A stretch of 64,000 nt of DNA from NCBI GenBank assembly GCA_949285935.1, contig CASEAH010000078.1, positions 1-64,000 of the forward strand. The letters run 5' to 3'. This DNA is from an uncultured Oscillospiraceae bacterium. Lineage in GTDB: Bacteria > Bacillota > Clostridia > Oscillospirales > Ruminococcaceae. Shown here piece by piece: positions 54,617-63,292 of this stretch (positions are counted from its first letter, which is position 1; each line of letters opens with the position of its first letter). The position numbers and the translations under genes were made by a program. The notes beneath the pieces were generated by a model, which worked only from the letters and a program-made list of their open reading frames with translations, was not told where the DNA came from and did not search any database.

Positions 54617-57250
54617 GTGGCAAAGAAAGAACTGGCCAAAGTGTATGATCCTGCCCAGGTGGAAGACCGTCTTTACGCCTGGTGGCAGGAAAAGGGATAC
54701 TTCCATGCCAAAGTAAACCCTGAAAAGAAACCTTATACCATCGTCATCCCCCCGCCCAATATCACCGGGCAGCTGCATATGGGACATGCCCTGGACAATA
54801 CCCTTCAGGACATCCTCATCCGCTGGCGGCGGATGCAGGGCCGGGAAGCCCTGTGGCTGCCGGGCACCGATCATGCTTCCATCGCCACCGAGGCCAAGAT
54901 CGTGGAGGCTATGCGGAAAGAGGGCCTTACCAAGGAGGACCTGGGCCGGGAGAAATTCCTGGAACGGGCATGGGAATGGAAAAAGCAGTACGGCGGCCGC
55001 ATCGTGGAGCAGCTGAAAAAGCTGGGCTCCTCCTGCGACTGGGAGCGGGAACGCTTCACCCTGGATGAAGGATGCAGCAAGGCGGTCCGGGAGGTCTTTG
55101 TCCGGCTGTACGAGAAGGGCCTGATTTACCGGGGAGAGAGGATCATCAACTGGTGCCCCCACTGCCACACCTCCATTTCTGATGCTGAGGTGGAGTACGC
55201 CGACCAGGCGGGGCATTTCTGGCATATCCGGTATCCCGTAGTAGGCGAGGAGGGCCGCTGGCTGGAGGTAGCCACCACCCGCCCGGAAACTATGCTGGGC
55301 GATACCGCCATTGCTGTCCATCCCGACGATGACCGGTACCGGGACCTGGTGGGCAAAAAAGTGCTGCTGCCTTTGGTAGGCCGGGAGATTCCGGTGGTGG
55401 CCGATTCCTATGTGGAGATGGACTTTGGAACCGGCTGCGTCAAGATCACCCCCGCACACGATCCCAACGACTTTGAGGTGGGCCTGCGTCACAATCTGCC
55501 GGTGATCAATGTCATGACGGAGGACGCGGTCATCAATGAGCAGGGCGGCAAATATGCCGGACTGGACCGTTACGAGGCCCGCAAGCAGATCGTGGCCGAT
55601 CTGGAAGCGGGAGGCTACCTGGTCAAAATTGAAGATTACTCCCATAATGTGGGCCAGTGCTACCGCTGCTCCACCACCGTGGAGCCGCTGGTGTCCAAGC
55701 AGTGGTTCGTCAAAATGGGTCCCTTGGCGCAGCCCGCCATTGAGGCGGTGCGCAGCGGCAAAACCAAGTTTGTGCCGGAACGTTTTGACAAGACCTACTA
55801 CCACTGGATGGAGAACATCAAGGACTGGTGCATTTCCCGCCAGCTGTGGTGGGGTCACCGCATCCCCGCCTGGTACTGCCAGGACTGCGGAGAGGTGATC
55901 GTCAGCCGGGAAGATCCCACTGTTTGCCCCAAGTGCGGCAGCAAGCATCTGGAACAGGATCCCGATACCCTGGACACGTGGTTTTCCTCTGCTCTGTGGC
56001 CTTTTTCCACCCTGGGCTGGCCGGACAAAACCCCGGAGCTGGATTACTTCTACCCCACCAATACGCTGGTTACCGGCTATGACATCATCTTCTTCTGGGT
56101 GGCCCGGATGATCTTTTCCGGTTGTGAGCAAATGGGCCAGACTCCTTTTGATACCGTCCTCATCCACGGTCTGGTGCGGGACGCTCAGGGGCGCAAGATG
56201 AGCAAATCCCTGGGCAACGGCATCGACCCGCTGGAGATCGTCAGCCAGTATGGCGCTGATACCCTTCGCTTTACCCTGGCCACCGGCAACAGCCCCGGAA
56301 ACGATATGCGGTTCTCGGACGACAAGGTGAAATCCAGCCGTAACTTTGCCAACAAAATCTGGAACGCCAGCCGTTTCATCCTGATGAATCTGGATGAGAG
56401 CATCACCGAGGCCCGCCTCCCTGAAACCCTGGAGACCGAGGATAAGTGGGTGGTGAGCCTGTACAATACCCTGGTCCGGGAGGTCACCGACAACCTGGAG
56501 AAGTTTGAACTGGGTCTGGCGGTACAGAAGCTGTACGACTTCATTTGGGACATCCTCTGCGACTGGTACATTGAGCTCACCAAGTCCCGGCTTTCTGCCG
56601 GAGGCGAGAAAGCCCGTACCGCCCAGCAGGTGCTGGTGTATGTCATGTCCAACACCCTCAAGCTCCTCCATCCCTTTATGCCGTTCATCACCGAGGAGAT
56701 CTGGCAGACCCTGCCCCACGGCGGAGAGGGCGAGAGCATCATGGTGGCGGCTTGGCCCCGGTTTGATGAGTCCCTCACCTTTACCCGGGAGGAAGCTGAA
56801 TTCCAGAAGGTGATGGACCTGATCAAAGCCATCCGCAATCAGCGGGCGGAAATGAACATTACTCCCAGCAAAAAGGCCACCGTCTATATTGAGACCGCGG
56901 ATCTCCAGACCTTCCGGGACGGCGCGCCCTTCCTGGTGCGGCTGGCCTCCGCCGACCATGTGGAGGTGGGAGAGAAATTCTCCCCCGAGGGTGCGGTACA
57001 GGTCATTACCTCCGCCGCCCGGGCGTTTATCCCCATGGCCGAGCTCATCGACCGGGAGAAGGAACTGGCCCGTCTGAACAAGGAACGGGAGAAGTGCCTG
57101 AGCGATATTGCCTTTATTCAGAAGAAACTGGATAATCCCGGCTTTGTGGCCAAAGCTCCCGCCGCTCTGGTGGAAGGAGAGCGGGCCAAGCTGGCCGAGC
57201 AGCAGGAACGTCTCCAGAAAATTGAGGAGAGCGTCAAAGCTTTGGGCTGA
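54617..57250 (+). CDS. valS: Valyl-tRNA synthetase
   Basis: 877 residues. A class Ia synthetase with HIGH-type motif [12 protein letters not shown] (about 46-57), a CP1 editing domain (about 180-330) and KMSKS at about 527 ([11 protein letters not shown]). The anticodon-binding helical domain follows, and then a C-terminal coiled coil ([21 protein letters not shown] ...) that contacts tRNA. It charges tRNA-Val and removes mischarged Thr. The start is GTG at 54617 with AGGAGG upstream; the frame runs back into the T-box leader without another usable start. Confidence 0.97.
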   Translation: MAKKELAKVYDPAQVEDRLYAWWQEKGYFHAKVNPEKKPYTIVIPPPNITGQLHMGHALDNTLQDILIRWRRMQGREALWLPGTDHASIATEAKIVEAMRKEGLTKEDLGREKFLERAWEWKKQYGGRIVEQLKKLGSSCDWERERFTLDEGCSKAVREVFVRLYEKGLIYRGERIINWCPHCHTSISDAEVEYADQAGHFWHIRYPVVGEEGRWLEVATTRPETMLGDTAIAVHPDDDRYRDLVGKKVLLPLVGREIPVVADSYVEMDFGTGCVKITPAHDPNDFEVGLRHNLPVINVMTEDAVINEQGGKYAGLDRYEARKQIVADLEAGGYLVKIEDYSHNVGQCYRCSTTVEPLVSKQWFVKMGPLAQPAIEAVRSGKTKFVPERFDKTYYHWMENIKDWCISRQLWWGHRIPAWYCQDCGEVIVSREDPTVCPKCGSKHLEQDPDTLDTWFSSALWPFSTLGWPDKTPELDYFYPTNTLVTGYDIIFFWVARMIFSGCEQMGQTPFDTVLIHGLVRDAQGRKMSKSLGNGIDPLEIVSQYGADTLRFTLATGNSPGNDMRFSDDKVKSSRNFANKIWNASRFILMNLDESITEARLPETLETEDKWVVSLYNTLVREVTDNLEKFELGLAVQKLYDFIWDILCDWYIELTKSRLSAGGEKARTAQQVLVYVMSNTLKLLHPFMPFITEEIWQTLPHGGEGESIMVAAWPRFDESLTFTREEAEFQKVMDLIKAIRNQRAEMNITPSKKATVYIETADLQTFRDGAPFLVRLASADHVEVGEKFSPEGAVQVITSAARAFIPMAELIDREKELARLNKEREKCLSDIAFIQKKLDNPGFVAKAPAALVEGERAKLAEQQERLQKIEESVKALG

Positions 57251-57280
57251 ATCTGAAGCCCGGTGAATACGACAAAATTC

Positions 57281-57316
57281 AAAGGCCGGAGCTGCTGATG
57301 CGGCTCCGGCCTTTGG
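57281..57316 (+). terminator. Terminator after valS
   Basis: AAAGGCCGGAGC/GCTCCGGCCTTT (57281-57292 / 57303-57314), 10-nt loop, 30 nt past the valS stop. Confidence 0.8.
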
Positions 57317-57743
57317 TGCGGTTCTGGCCTTTTTGGTTGTTGACAGCCCAACCGGTCCTTTGTGGAAAATTTCGGGGAAGAGGGAGAAAGAGGAGGAGAG
57401 AAAGGTGCAAACACGCTTTCTTTTGCCCCCCGCAAAGAAATTTTCCTGATATGGGGAGATGTGCTGTCCTGCCAATCCCTCTGCGCGCTATGGAAACATT
57501 ATGCAAAGTGGAAAACAGCCGGGAGCGTTCTTTTTCATCATATTCAAACGCCATCATAAGACCGCTTTCCGGCATCTGCTGCCACTGGGGAGCACCTGGA
57601 AAATGGTATGGGAAAGACCGTTTCCTTGCCCAAGACATTATTTTGAAGCAATTCTTTCGGGCTGGCGGCACCAGAACCGCTCTGCCGTCATAGGATGGGT
57701 TACGACCAAACATATTTTGGACGGAAGAAAGAGCGGTGAGGCG
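57317..57743. other. Upstream region of spoVFA
   Basis: About 430 bp with no supported gene. A CATATTTTG (57711-57719) close to the sigma-K -10 consensus (CATAnnnTA) sits 25 nt before spoVFA. A matching -35 is not clear, so a mother-cell promoter is only suggested. Confidence 0.35.
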
Positions 57744-58625
57744 ATGGAGGAGAAAAAGATCCTCCTTTTGGGGGGAGACCGAAGAACCGTATGGCTGGCC
57801 CGTTTGTTGTTGAAAAAGGGCTGGACGGTATACAGCGGATTTTTAAAGGACAGGGATCTGCCGGAAGAAATAAAGAAATGGGAGCCGGAAGAAGAGATGC
57901 CCGAGAAGTTGGAGGCGGTGATGCTGCCGGTACCGGCATTGGGAGCGGGAACACGCCTGCGGACGTCTCTGTGGCCGGAACCGGTGGAGCTGGCGCCGCT
58001 GCTGGACCGGCTGCCGCCGGGAACACTGGTGGCAGGGGGAAAGCTGAAGCCCCTGGTGGAGCCTATGCTGGCTGCCCGGAATCTGGTGGGAGAAGACCTG
58101 CTTGACCGGGAAGAACTGACGGTCATGAACGCCGCTTACACCGCCCAGGGCGCGGTGGAAATCGCACTGCGGGAAACCGAGACATCGCTGCTGGGAGCCC
58201 GGTGTACGGTAACCGGCTACGGAAGAATTGCCCGGATCCTGGCCCGATATCTGGCGGCGCTGGGCGCACGGGTAACGGTTGCGGCCCGCAGGGCGGAACA
58301 GCTTGCCTGGGCACAGGTAGAGGGATATTACACAGTGGAAATTTCCCGGTTGGCAGAAAAAGCTTCTCAAACGGATATCCTGTTTAATACTGCGCCGGGA
58401 CTGGTGGCGGGATATCCGGTATTGAGCGGGCTGCCCCGGGATGTTCTGGTGGTGGAACTGGCGTCGCCGCCGGGAGGAATCGATTTGGATACTGCCCGGG
58501 AGCTGGGCCTGCGGGTGATCCCGGCGGGTGGGCTCCCCGGAAAATGCGCCCCCAGAGCGGCGGGCGAAAGCATCGCCCATGCTTTGGAAAACATCCTGAA
58601 AGAAAGGAGGGCCACCCATGAGTAA
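57744..58625 (+). CDS. spoVFA: Dipicolinate synthase subunit A (SpoVFA)
   Basis: 293 residues. With SpoVFB it oxidises the product of DapA-type chemistry to dipicolinic acid in the mother cell during sporulation; dipicolinate with calcium gives spore heat resistance. The N-terminal part is substrate-related, and the C-terminal half is a Rossmann dehydrogenase (CTVTGYGRIARILARYLAALGARVTVAARR). The ATG at 57744 follows GGTGAGG. It overlaps spoVFB by 8 bp. Its presence marks the organism as a spore former. Confidence 0.95.
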   Translation: MEEKKILLLGGDRRTVWLARLLLKKGWTVYSGFLKDRDLPEEIKKWEPEEEMPEKLEAVMLPVPALGAGTRLRTSLWPEPVELAPLLDRLPPGTLVAGGKLKPLVEPMLAARNLVGEDLLDREELTVMNAAYTAQGAVEIALRETETSLLGARCTVTGYGRIARILARYLAALGARVTVAARRAEQLAWAQVEGYYTVEISRLAEKASQTDILFNTAPGLVAGYPVLSGLPRDVLVVELASPPGGIDLDTARELGLRVIPAGGLPGKCAPRAAGESIAHALENILKERRATHE

Positions 58626-59193
58626 ACCCAAGCTGGGCTTTGCCCTGTGCGGCTCTTTTTGTACGTTGGGGCAGGTGGTGGAGCAGCTGGGAGTGCTGCG
58701 GGAAGAATACGACCTGTACCCCATCATGTCTCCCATTGTATATACCACAGATACCCGATTTGGCCGGGCGGAGGACTTCCGCTGGGCGGTAGAGGATGCC
58801 TGCGGCCGCAAAATCATGAGTACCATCCCGGAGGTGGAGCCCATCGGCCCCAAGGGATGGCTGGATGCCCTGGCAGTAGCGCCCTGTACCGGCAATACCC
58901 TGGGCAAGCTGGCAGGAGGAATCACCGATACCCCGGTAACCATGGCGGTTAAAGCGCAGCTGCGCAACGCCAAGCCGGTAATTTTGGCGGTTTCCACCAA
59001 TGATGGACTTTCCGCCTCGGCCCGGAATATCGGGCTGCTGATGAATTGCCGGAACGTTTATTTTGTCCCCATGGCGCAGGACGACCCGGTTGGCAAACCC
59101 ACCTCCCTGGTGGCGGACTTCCGTCTCATAGGAAAGGCGGTGGAGGCGGCCCTGGCCGGGCGGCAGCTGCAGCCGGTTTACATCCCACGCTGA
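58618..59193 (+). CDS. spoVFB: Dipicolinate synthase subunit B (SpoVFB)
   Basis: 191 residues. A flavoprotein-like subunit of dipicolinate synthase (LGFALCGSFCTLGQV at the N-terminus, then CTGNTLGKLAGGITDTPVTMA). The start overlaps the spoVFA stop and has AAAGGAGG upstream, indicating translational coupling. The partner SpoVFA supplies the NAD(P) fold. Confidence 0.95.
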   Translation: MSKPKLGFALCGSFCTLGQVVEQLGVLREEYDLYPIMSPIVYTTDTRFGRAEDFRWAVEDACGRKIMSTIPEVEPIGPKGWLDALAVAPCTGNTLGKLAGGITDTPVTMAVKAQLRNAKPVILAVSTNDGLSASARNIGLLMNCRNVYFVPMAQDDPVGKPTSLVADFRLIGKAVEAALAGRQLQPVYIPR

Positions 59194-59206
59194 CGCAGAC
59201 TCCCCA

Positions 59207-59242
59207 AAAGCCACGGTCTGCCGGTGCGGGCCGTGGCTTTTT
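59207..59242 (+). terminator. Terminator after spoVFB
   Basis: AAAAGCCACGG/CCGTGGCTTTTTT (59207-59217 / 59231-59242) with a GC-rich loop and a T6 tail. Confidence 0.9.
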
Positions 59243-59474
59243 TCAGCCAAAGGGCCGAGGGGAAGAGCTGAATTTTGTCTCACGGAAAAGACGATGAGGG
59301 CGGCCTTGTCCGGGCGGCAGAGCAGTGGTTTCTATTTCCTTATAATATCCTGTTGTCTCCCAAAACCGGAGGACTGTTGATACGGACTGTGGCGTTTTTG
59401 CCTTTAAAAGGGCATATACTAAAAACGGTACGGCCGTGGCCGGCTCAGACGGTTGGAACAAGGAGGGGAGTGCA

Positions 59475-59558
59475 ATGGGATATATCCTGAGCTTTCTGGC
59501 GGGAGGGGCCGCCGGCCTGATTCTGTTGGCGCTGCTCAGCGCCAACGGGCGGGACTGA
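59475..59558 (+). CDS. 27-residue predicted membrane peptide
   Basis: ATG at 59475 with a very strong AAGGAGGGG site a few nt upstream. It encodes one hydrophobic helix (GYILSFLAGGAAGLILLAL) and a short polar end. It resembles the short DUF3789-like single-helix proteins of Firmicutes but is shorter, so the family is a guess. Function unknown. Codons are GC-rich like the neighbours. It precedes the prfC promoter by 50 nt. Confidence 0.5.
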   Translation: MGYILSFLAGGAAGLILLALLSANGRD

Positions 59559-59607
59559 AACTCTCAGATCTGTGTAAAAAATCAAGGCGTCGCAGAATAC
59601 TTTTCAA

Positions 59608-59636
59608 TTGCGTGAAACGGGGAATACTGGTATAAT
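59608..59636 (+). promoter_or_regulatory. prfC promoter
   Basis: TTGCGT (59608-59613), 17 bp, TATAAT (59631-59636) preceded by TGG (extended -10). The predicted start near 59643 rules out translation from the ATG at 59646 with a normal leader and supports the TTG at 59691. Confidence 0.8.
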
Positions 59637-59690
59637 AACTTATGTATGCCAAAAATTCATGATATTTCCATAAAACCGGGAGGAAGCAAA

Positions 59691-61277
59691 TTGTCAAACC
59701 TGCAAAGCGAGATACAGAACCGACGGACCTTTGCCATTATTTCCCACCCTGACGCGGGCAAAACCACCCTGACTGAAAAATTCCTGCTTTACGGCGGGGC
59801 CATTGCCCTGGCAGGGTCGGTAAAGGGAAAAAAGACCGCACGCCATGCCGTCTCCGACTGGATGGAGATTGAAAAGCAGAGAGGAATTTCGGTCACTTCC
59901 TCGGTGATGCAGTTCAATTACGAGGGTTACTGCATCAATATTCTGGATACCCCCGGCCATCAGGACTTTTCCGAAGACACCTACCGCACCCTGATGGCGG
60001 CCGATTCGGCGGTCATGGTGATCGATGCGTCCAAGGGCGTGGAGAACCAGACCCGGAAGCTGTTCAAAGTCTGCCTTCTGCGGGATATCCCTATCTTTAC
60101 CTTTATCAACAAGATGGACCGGGAGGCACGCAACCCCTTTGACCTGATGGAACAGATCGAAAGCGAACTGGGCATCCGTACCTATCCGGTCAACTGGCCC
60201 ATTGGCTGCGGCCGGGATTTCAAGGGCGTATATGACCGCCGCAAAAAGGAAATCATTGCCTTTACTCCTTCCGGAGGGCAGCGGGAGGTGGATAAGACCG
60301 AGGTGGAACTTTCCGACCCGGGACTGGAGAGCCTTCTGGGTCAGGAACTGTGTCAGACCCTCCGGGACGACGTGGAACTGCTGGACGGCGCCAGCTATGA
60401 ATTTGACATGGACCAGGTACGTCACGGCAAGCTGTCTCCCGTCTTTTTTGGTTCGGCTCTTACCAACTTCGGCGTGGAGCCCTTCCTGGAAGACTTTCTG
60501 AAAATGACCACCCCCCCTCTGCCCCGCAAATCCAGCGAGGGCGAGGTGGATCCCTTTGAGGACAGCTTCTCCGCCTTTGTTTTTAAAATCCAGGCCAATA
60601 TGAACAAGGCGCACCGGGACAGGATTGCCTTTATGCGCATCTGCTCCGGCCGGTTCGAAAAGGGGATGGAGGTCTACCACGTCCAGGGGGGAAAAAAGAT
60701 CAAGCTGAGCCAGCCTCAGCAGCTGATGGCTCAGGATCGGGAGATCATTGAGGAAGCCTATGCCGGAGACGTCATCGGCGTTTTTGATCCGGGGATTTTT
60801 TCCATCGGTGACACCCTTTGCGCTCCGGGAAAGAAGTTTGAATTTGAGGGAATCCCCACCTTCGCTCCGGAGCATTTCAACCGGGTCCGTCAGAAGGACA
60901 CGCTCAAGCGCAAGCAGTTTGTCAAAGGTGTTACTCAGATTGCTCAGGAGGGCGCCATTCAGATCTTCCATGAGCCTGCTACCGGTATGGAAGAGGTAAT
61001 TGTGGGGGTAGTGGGCACCCTGCAGTTTGAAGTGCTGGAATACCGGCTGAAAAACGAGTACAATGTGGAAATCATTCGGGAGGGCCTGCCCTATCAGTAT
61101 ATCCGCTGGATCGAAAACGAGGGCCTGGAGCCCAAGACCCTTTCCCTTACCTCGGATACCAAGGTGGTTCAGGACTTCCGGGACCGCTATCTGCTGCTGT
61201 TTACCAATAACTGGAGCATCAACTGGGCGCTGGAACACAACGAAGGACTGGAACTGTCGGAATTCAGCAGGAACTGA
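59691..61277 (+). CDS. prfC: Peptide chain release factor 3
   Basis: 528 residues, standard RF3 length. A translational GTPase that recycles RF1/RF2 and polices errors after peptide bond formation. G1 SHPDAGKTTLTE, G2 near RGISVTSSVMQF, G3 DTPGHQDFSEDT and G4 NKMDRE are intact, and EF-Tu-like domains II and III follow. The start is TTG at 59691 (MSNLQSEIQNRRTFAIISHPD) with GGGAGG 7 nt upstream. Confidence 0.96.
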   Translation: MSNLQSEIQNRRTFAIISHPDAGKTTLTEKFLLYGGAIALAGSVKGKKTARHAVSDWMEIEKQRGISVTSSVMQFNYEGYCINILDTPGHQDFSEDTYRTLMAADSAVMVIDASKGVENQTRKLFKVCLLRDIPIFTFINKMDREARNPFDLMEQIESELGIRTYPVNWPIGCGRDFKGVYDRRKKEIIAFTPSGGQREVDKTEVELSDPGLESLLGQELCQTLRDDVELLDGASYEFDMDQVRHGKLSPVFFGSALTNFGVEPFLEDFLKMTTPPLPRKSSEGEVDPFEDSFSAFVFKIQANMNKAHRDRIAFMRICSGRFEKGMEVYHVQGGKKIKLSQPQQLMAQDREIIEEAYAGDVIGVFDPGIFSIGDTLCAPGKKFEFEGIPTFAPEHFNRVRQKDTLKRKQFVKGVTQIAQEGAIQIFHEPATGMEEVIVGVVGTLQFEVLEYRLKNEYNVEIIREGLPYQYIRWIENEGLEPKTLSLTSDTKVVQDFRDRYLLLFTNNWSINWALEHNEGLELSEFSRN

Positions 61278-61279
61278 TC

Positions 61280-62350
61280 ATGGAAACGGAGAAAAAGCAG
61301 CCTGCCCCGCTGCAGAAGAGCGGGGCGGCTTTGGAAAGCGCAAACTTTTGGAGAGAAACGTCCCCTTTGTCTCATAGGCCCCGAGAAAAAGCGGCGCCTT
61401 TGGAGGGGGTTCGCGGAGAGAAGGCCTGTCCGCCCGTAAGCTGCCGGCTTTGCCCCCGTGAGTGCGGCGCGGACCGCACTGTAAAGGATGCCAAAGGCCT
61501 CTGCGGCGGCGGCAGCCTGCCCCGAGTGGCCCGGGCAGCTCTCCATCAGTGGGAGGAGCCCTGCATCAGCGGCGCCCGCGGGTCCGGGACAGTTTTCTTT
61601 TCGGGATGCCCTCTGGGATGCTGCTTCTGCCAGAACCGGGAAATCAGTGCCGGGAACTTTGGCAGGGAGATCAGCGTGGGAAGGCTGTCAGAGATCTTTC
61701 TGGAGCTGCAGGACCAGGGAGCCCACAACATCAACCTGGTGAGCCCTACCCAGTATACCCCCTGGATCGTCCGGGCTCTGGAGGATGTGCGGGGAAAGCT
61801 GGACATCCCGGTGGTGTGGAACACCGGTGGCTATGAACGGGTGGGGACACTGCGTATGCTGGACGGTCTGGTAGATATTTACCTGCCGGATCTTAAATAC
61901 AAAAGCGCAGAACTGGCAGGGAGGTACTCCGGTGCTCCGGATTATTTTGAACAGGCTTCCGCCGCCATCCTGGAGATGTTCCGGCAGACGGGGAAGATCC
62001 GCATGGGGAAGGATGGAACTCTGGAGCGGGGGCTGGTGATCCGCCACTTGTGTCTGCCCGGCGCCCGGAGGGACTCATGGGCTGTTTTGGAGTGGATCGC
62101 AGAAAACCTGCCGGCAGACGGGATTTTGATCAGCCTGATGAGCCAGTATACCCCCTATCGCCCCCTGCCGTATAAGGAGCTGAACCGCCGGATCAGTTCC
62201 TTTGAATACAACACGGTGGTGGACAAGGCCCTGGAACTGGGGCTTAGGGGCTTTATGCAGGAGCGCAGTTCAGCCAAAGAGGAATACACCCCTCCTTTTG
62301 ATCTGGAAGGGGTGCAAAATAAAAAACGGTTGAGGGAGCCCTCAATTTAA
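61280..62350 (+). CDS. PflX-type radical SAM protein (COG1313)
   Basis: 356 residues. A radical SAM protein with the cluster motif CPLGCCFCQN (Cx3Cx2C, about 110-119) and an upstream cysteine set CRLCPRECGADR (about 55-66) typical of pyruvate formate-lyase-activating-enzyme homologues. It probably activates or modifies an unknown partner. The ATG at 61280 begins 3 nt after the prfC stop, with AGGA upstream, so it is coupled to prfC. The first 45 residues are not conserved. Confidence 0.88.
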   Translation: METEKKQPAPLQKSGAALESANFWRETSPLSHRPREKAAPLEGVRGEKACPPVSCRLCPRECGADRTVKDAKGLCGGGSLPRVARAALHQWEEPCISGARGSGTVFFSGCPLGCCFCQNREISAGNFGREISVGRLSEIFLELQDQGAHNINLVSPTQYTPWIVRALEDVRGKLDIPVVWNTGGYERVGTLRMLDGLVDIYLPDLKYKSAELAGRYSGAPDYFEQASAAILEMFRQTGKIRMGKDGTLERGLVIRHLCLPGARRDSWAVLEWIAENLPADGILISLMSQYTPYRPLPYKELNRRISSFEYNTVVDKALELGLRGFMQERSSAKEEYTPPFDLEGVQNKKRLREPSI

Positions 62351-62402
62351 AAGAGCCGCATTTTGCAGACGGGTGGTTGGCCTGCAAAATACGGCTCTTT
62401 TA
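62349..62402. terminator. Bidirectional terminator between PflX gene and small leftward ORF
   Basis: AAAAGAGCCG-ATTTTGCAG pairs with CTGCAAAAT-CGGCTCTTTT (about 62349-62368 and 62382-62401), with a T tract on each exit. It overlaps the stop codon of the leftward frame. Confidence 0.85.
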
Positions 62403-62633
62403 CTGCATTTGCGGGAATGATTCCGCCGGGATGATTGTTTCCATAGCTTCTGCCACACCCAGGGGTACCCCTTGGGGCAATGAAACAATAAGGCCCTCCC
62501 GGCTGATTTTACTGTGAAAATTTCCACGGGATCCTTCTGCCCTCAATGAATCATACACGCTGCCCAAAAGCAGGCAGAAAACATTTTGCCCAAAGGATTC
62601 CAGGTTCAGAGAAACCGACGTTTTTTCAGGCAT
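62400..62633 (-). CDS. Hypothetical protein, 77 residues
   Basis: A small protein of mixed polarity (MPEKTSVSLNLESFGQNVFC at the start). I do not recognise a family. In favour of a gene: it ends inside a bidirectional terminator placed for a converging transcript, and its composition is plausible. Against: no clear ribosome-binding site precedes the ATG, and the promoter (a TATAAC box about 20 nt upstream) is weak. Confidence 0.4.
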   Translation of the reverse strand: MPEKTSVSLNLESFGQNVFCLLLGSVYDSLRAEGSRGNFHSKISREGLIVSLPQGVPLGVAEAMETIIPAESFPQMQ

Positions 62634-62732
62634 TCAGGCAACAGAGTGTTATAATAAAACTTTCTGAAATCTGTTCTTTTTTGGCAGAGTCTTATGTCAC
62701 TTGATTCCTCAGAAAATCCTGGGACTTCCGCA

Positions 62733-62757
62733 AAGCGGTGTCCGGAGAACACCGCTT
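62733..62757. repeat. Short perfect hairpin in non-coding DNA
   Basis: AAGCGGTGT/ACACCGCTT (62733-62741 / 62749-62757) with a 7-nt loop. It lies in the large non-coding stretch before metH; function unknown. Confidence 0.45.
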
Positions 62758-63292
62758 GTCAAAGGCTTGGACGGAGTTTTTGGCAGAAACGCTTCTGCAT
62801 CAATCCCTTTCCCTGGGATATCTTTCGGATTTTCATGGGATCACTCCCGGAGCCCCTGCGCGGAGGTGGCTTTTGCATGCGCTGCTGCAAAATAGAAATA
62901 CAATTGCGATCTGCACAAAGAATGGGAGACAAACAATGAAAACCGGCCCTCAAAGGAAGCGGTTCTGCTTCTTTGGGGACCGATTTTTGTGCATTATTTT
63001 TCGGTGGGACTATTTTGCAGCGGCCCTATGTTTTGGGGGGCGTGCCCGGGGGAGGGCCGGTCTACAGAGTGTTAAAACGGAGAGCTTGCCCGAAGGCATT
63101 TTCCCGCCAGCACGCTCCTTAAAGGATGCTGGTATCTCTGCAAAGCTGTGCCGGGGCTTTTACATGGGGGTGGCTTTTGCATCCCTCCCCGATTCTTTAG
63201 GAAATGGCTCTTGATGTTCTTGCAGCACAATGCCTGGAGAACAGTCGGCCGGCAACGGGGCTGAGCGAAAATTACTACATAGGAGACGGTTC
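62758..63292. other. Non-coding stretch before the metH end
   Basis: About 530 bp with no supported gene, except that it holds the second hairpin repeat (62938-62987, listed separately). A phrase GGTGGCTTTTGCAT occurs twice (62867-62880 and 63168-63181), consistent with repetitive intergenic DNA. Confidence 0.45.
62938..62987. repeat. Long hairpin intergenic repeat, copy 2
   Basis: A diverged copy of the element at 29511-29563, sharing the CGGCCCTC-AAAG, TTCTTTGGGG and CCGATTTTT blocks. The stem is kept with two mismatches and one bulge, and a TTATTTTT run follows. Similarity extends weakly into the upstream flank (TGCAAAA ... GCACAAA). Confidence 0.6.

Noticed and set aside
54281..57475. 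A 1064-codon open frame on the minus strand opposite valS
   Set aside because: It mirrors valS in another frame and has no recognisable domain; long antisense frames are common in this GC-rich genome.
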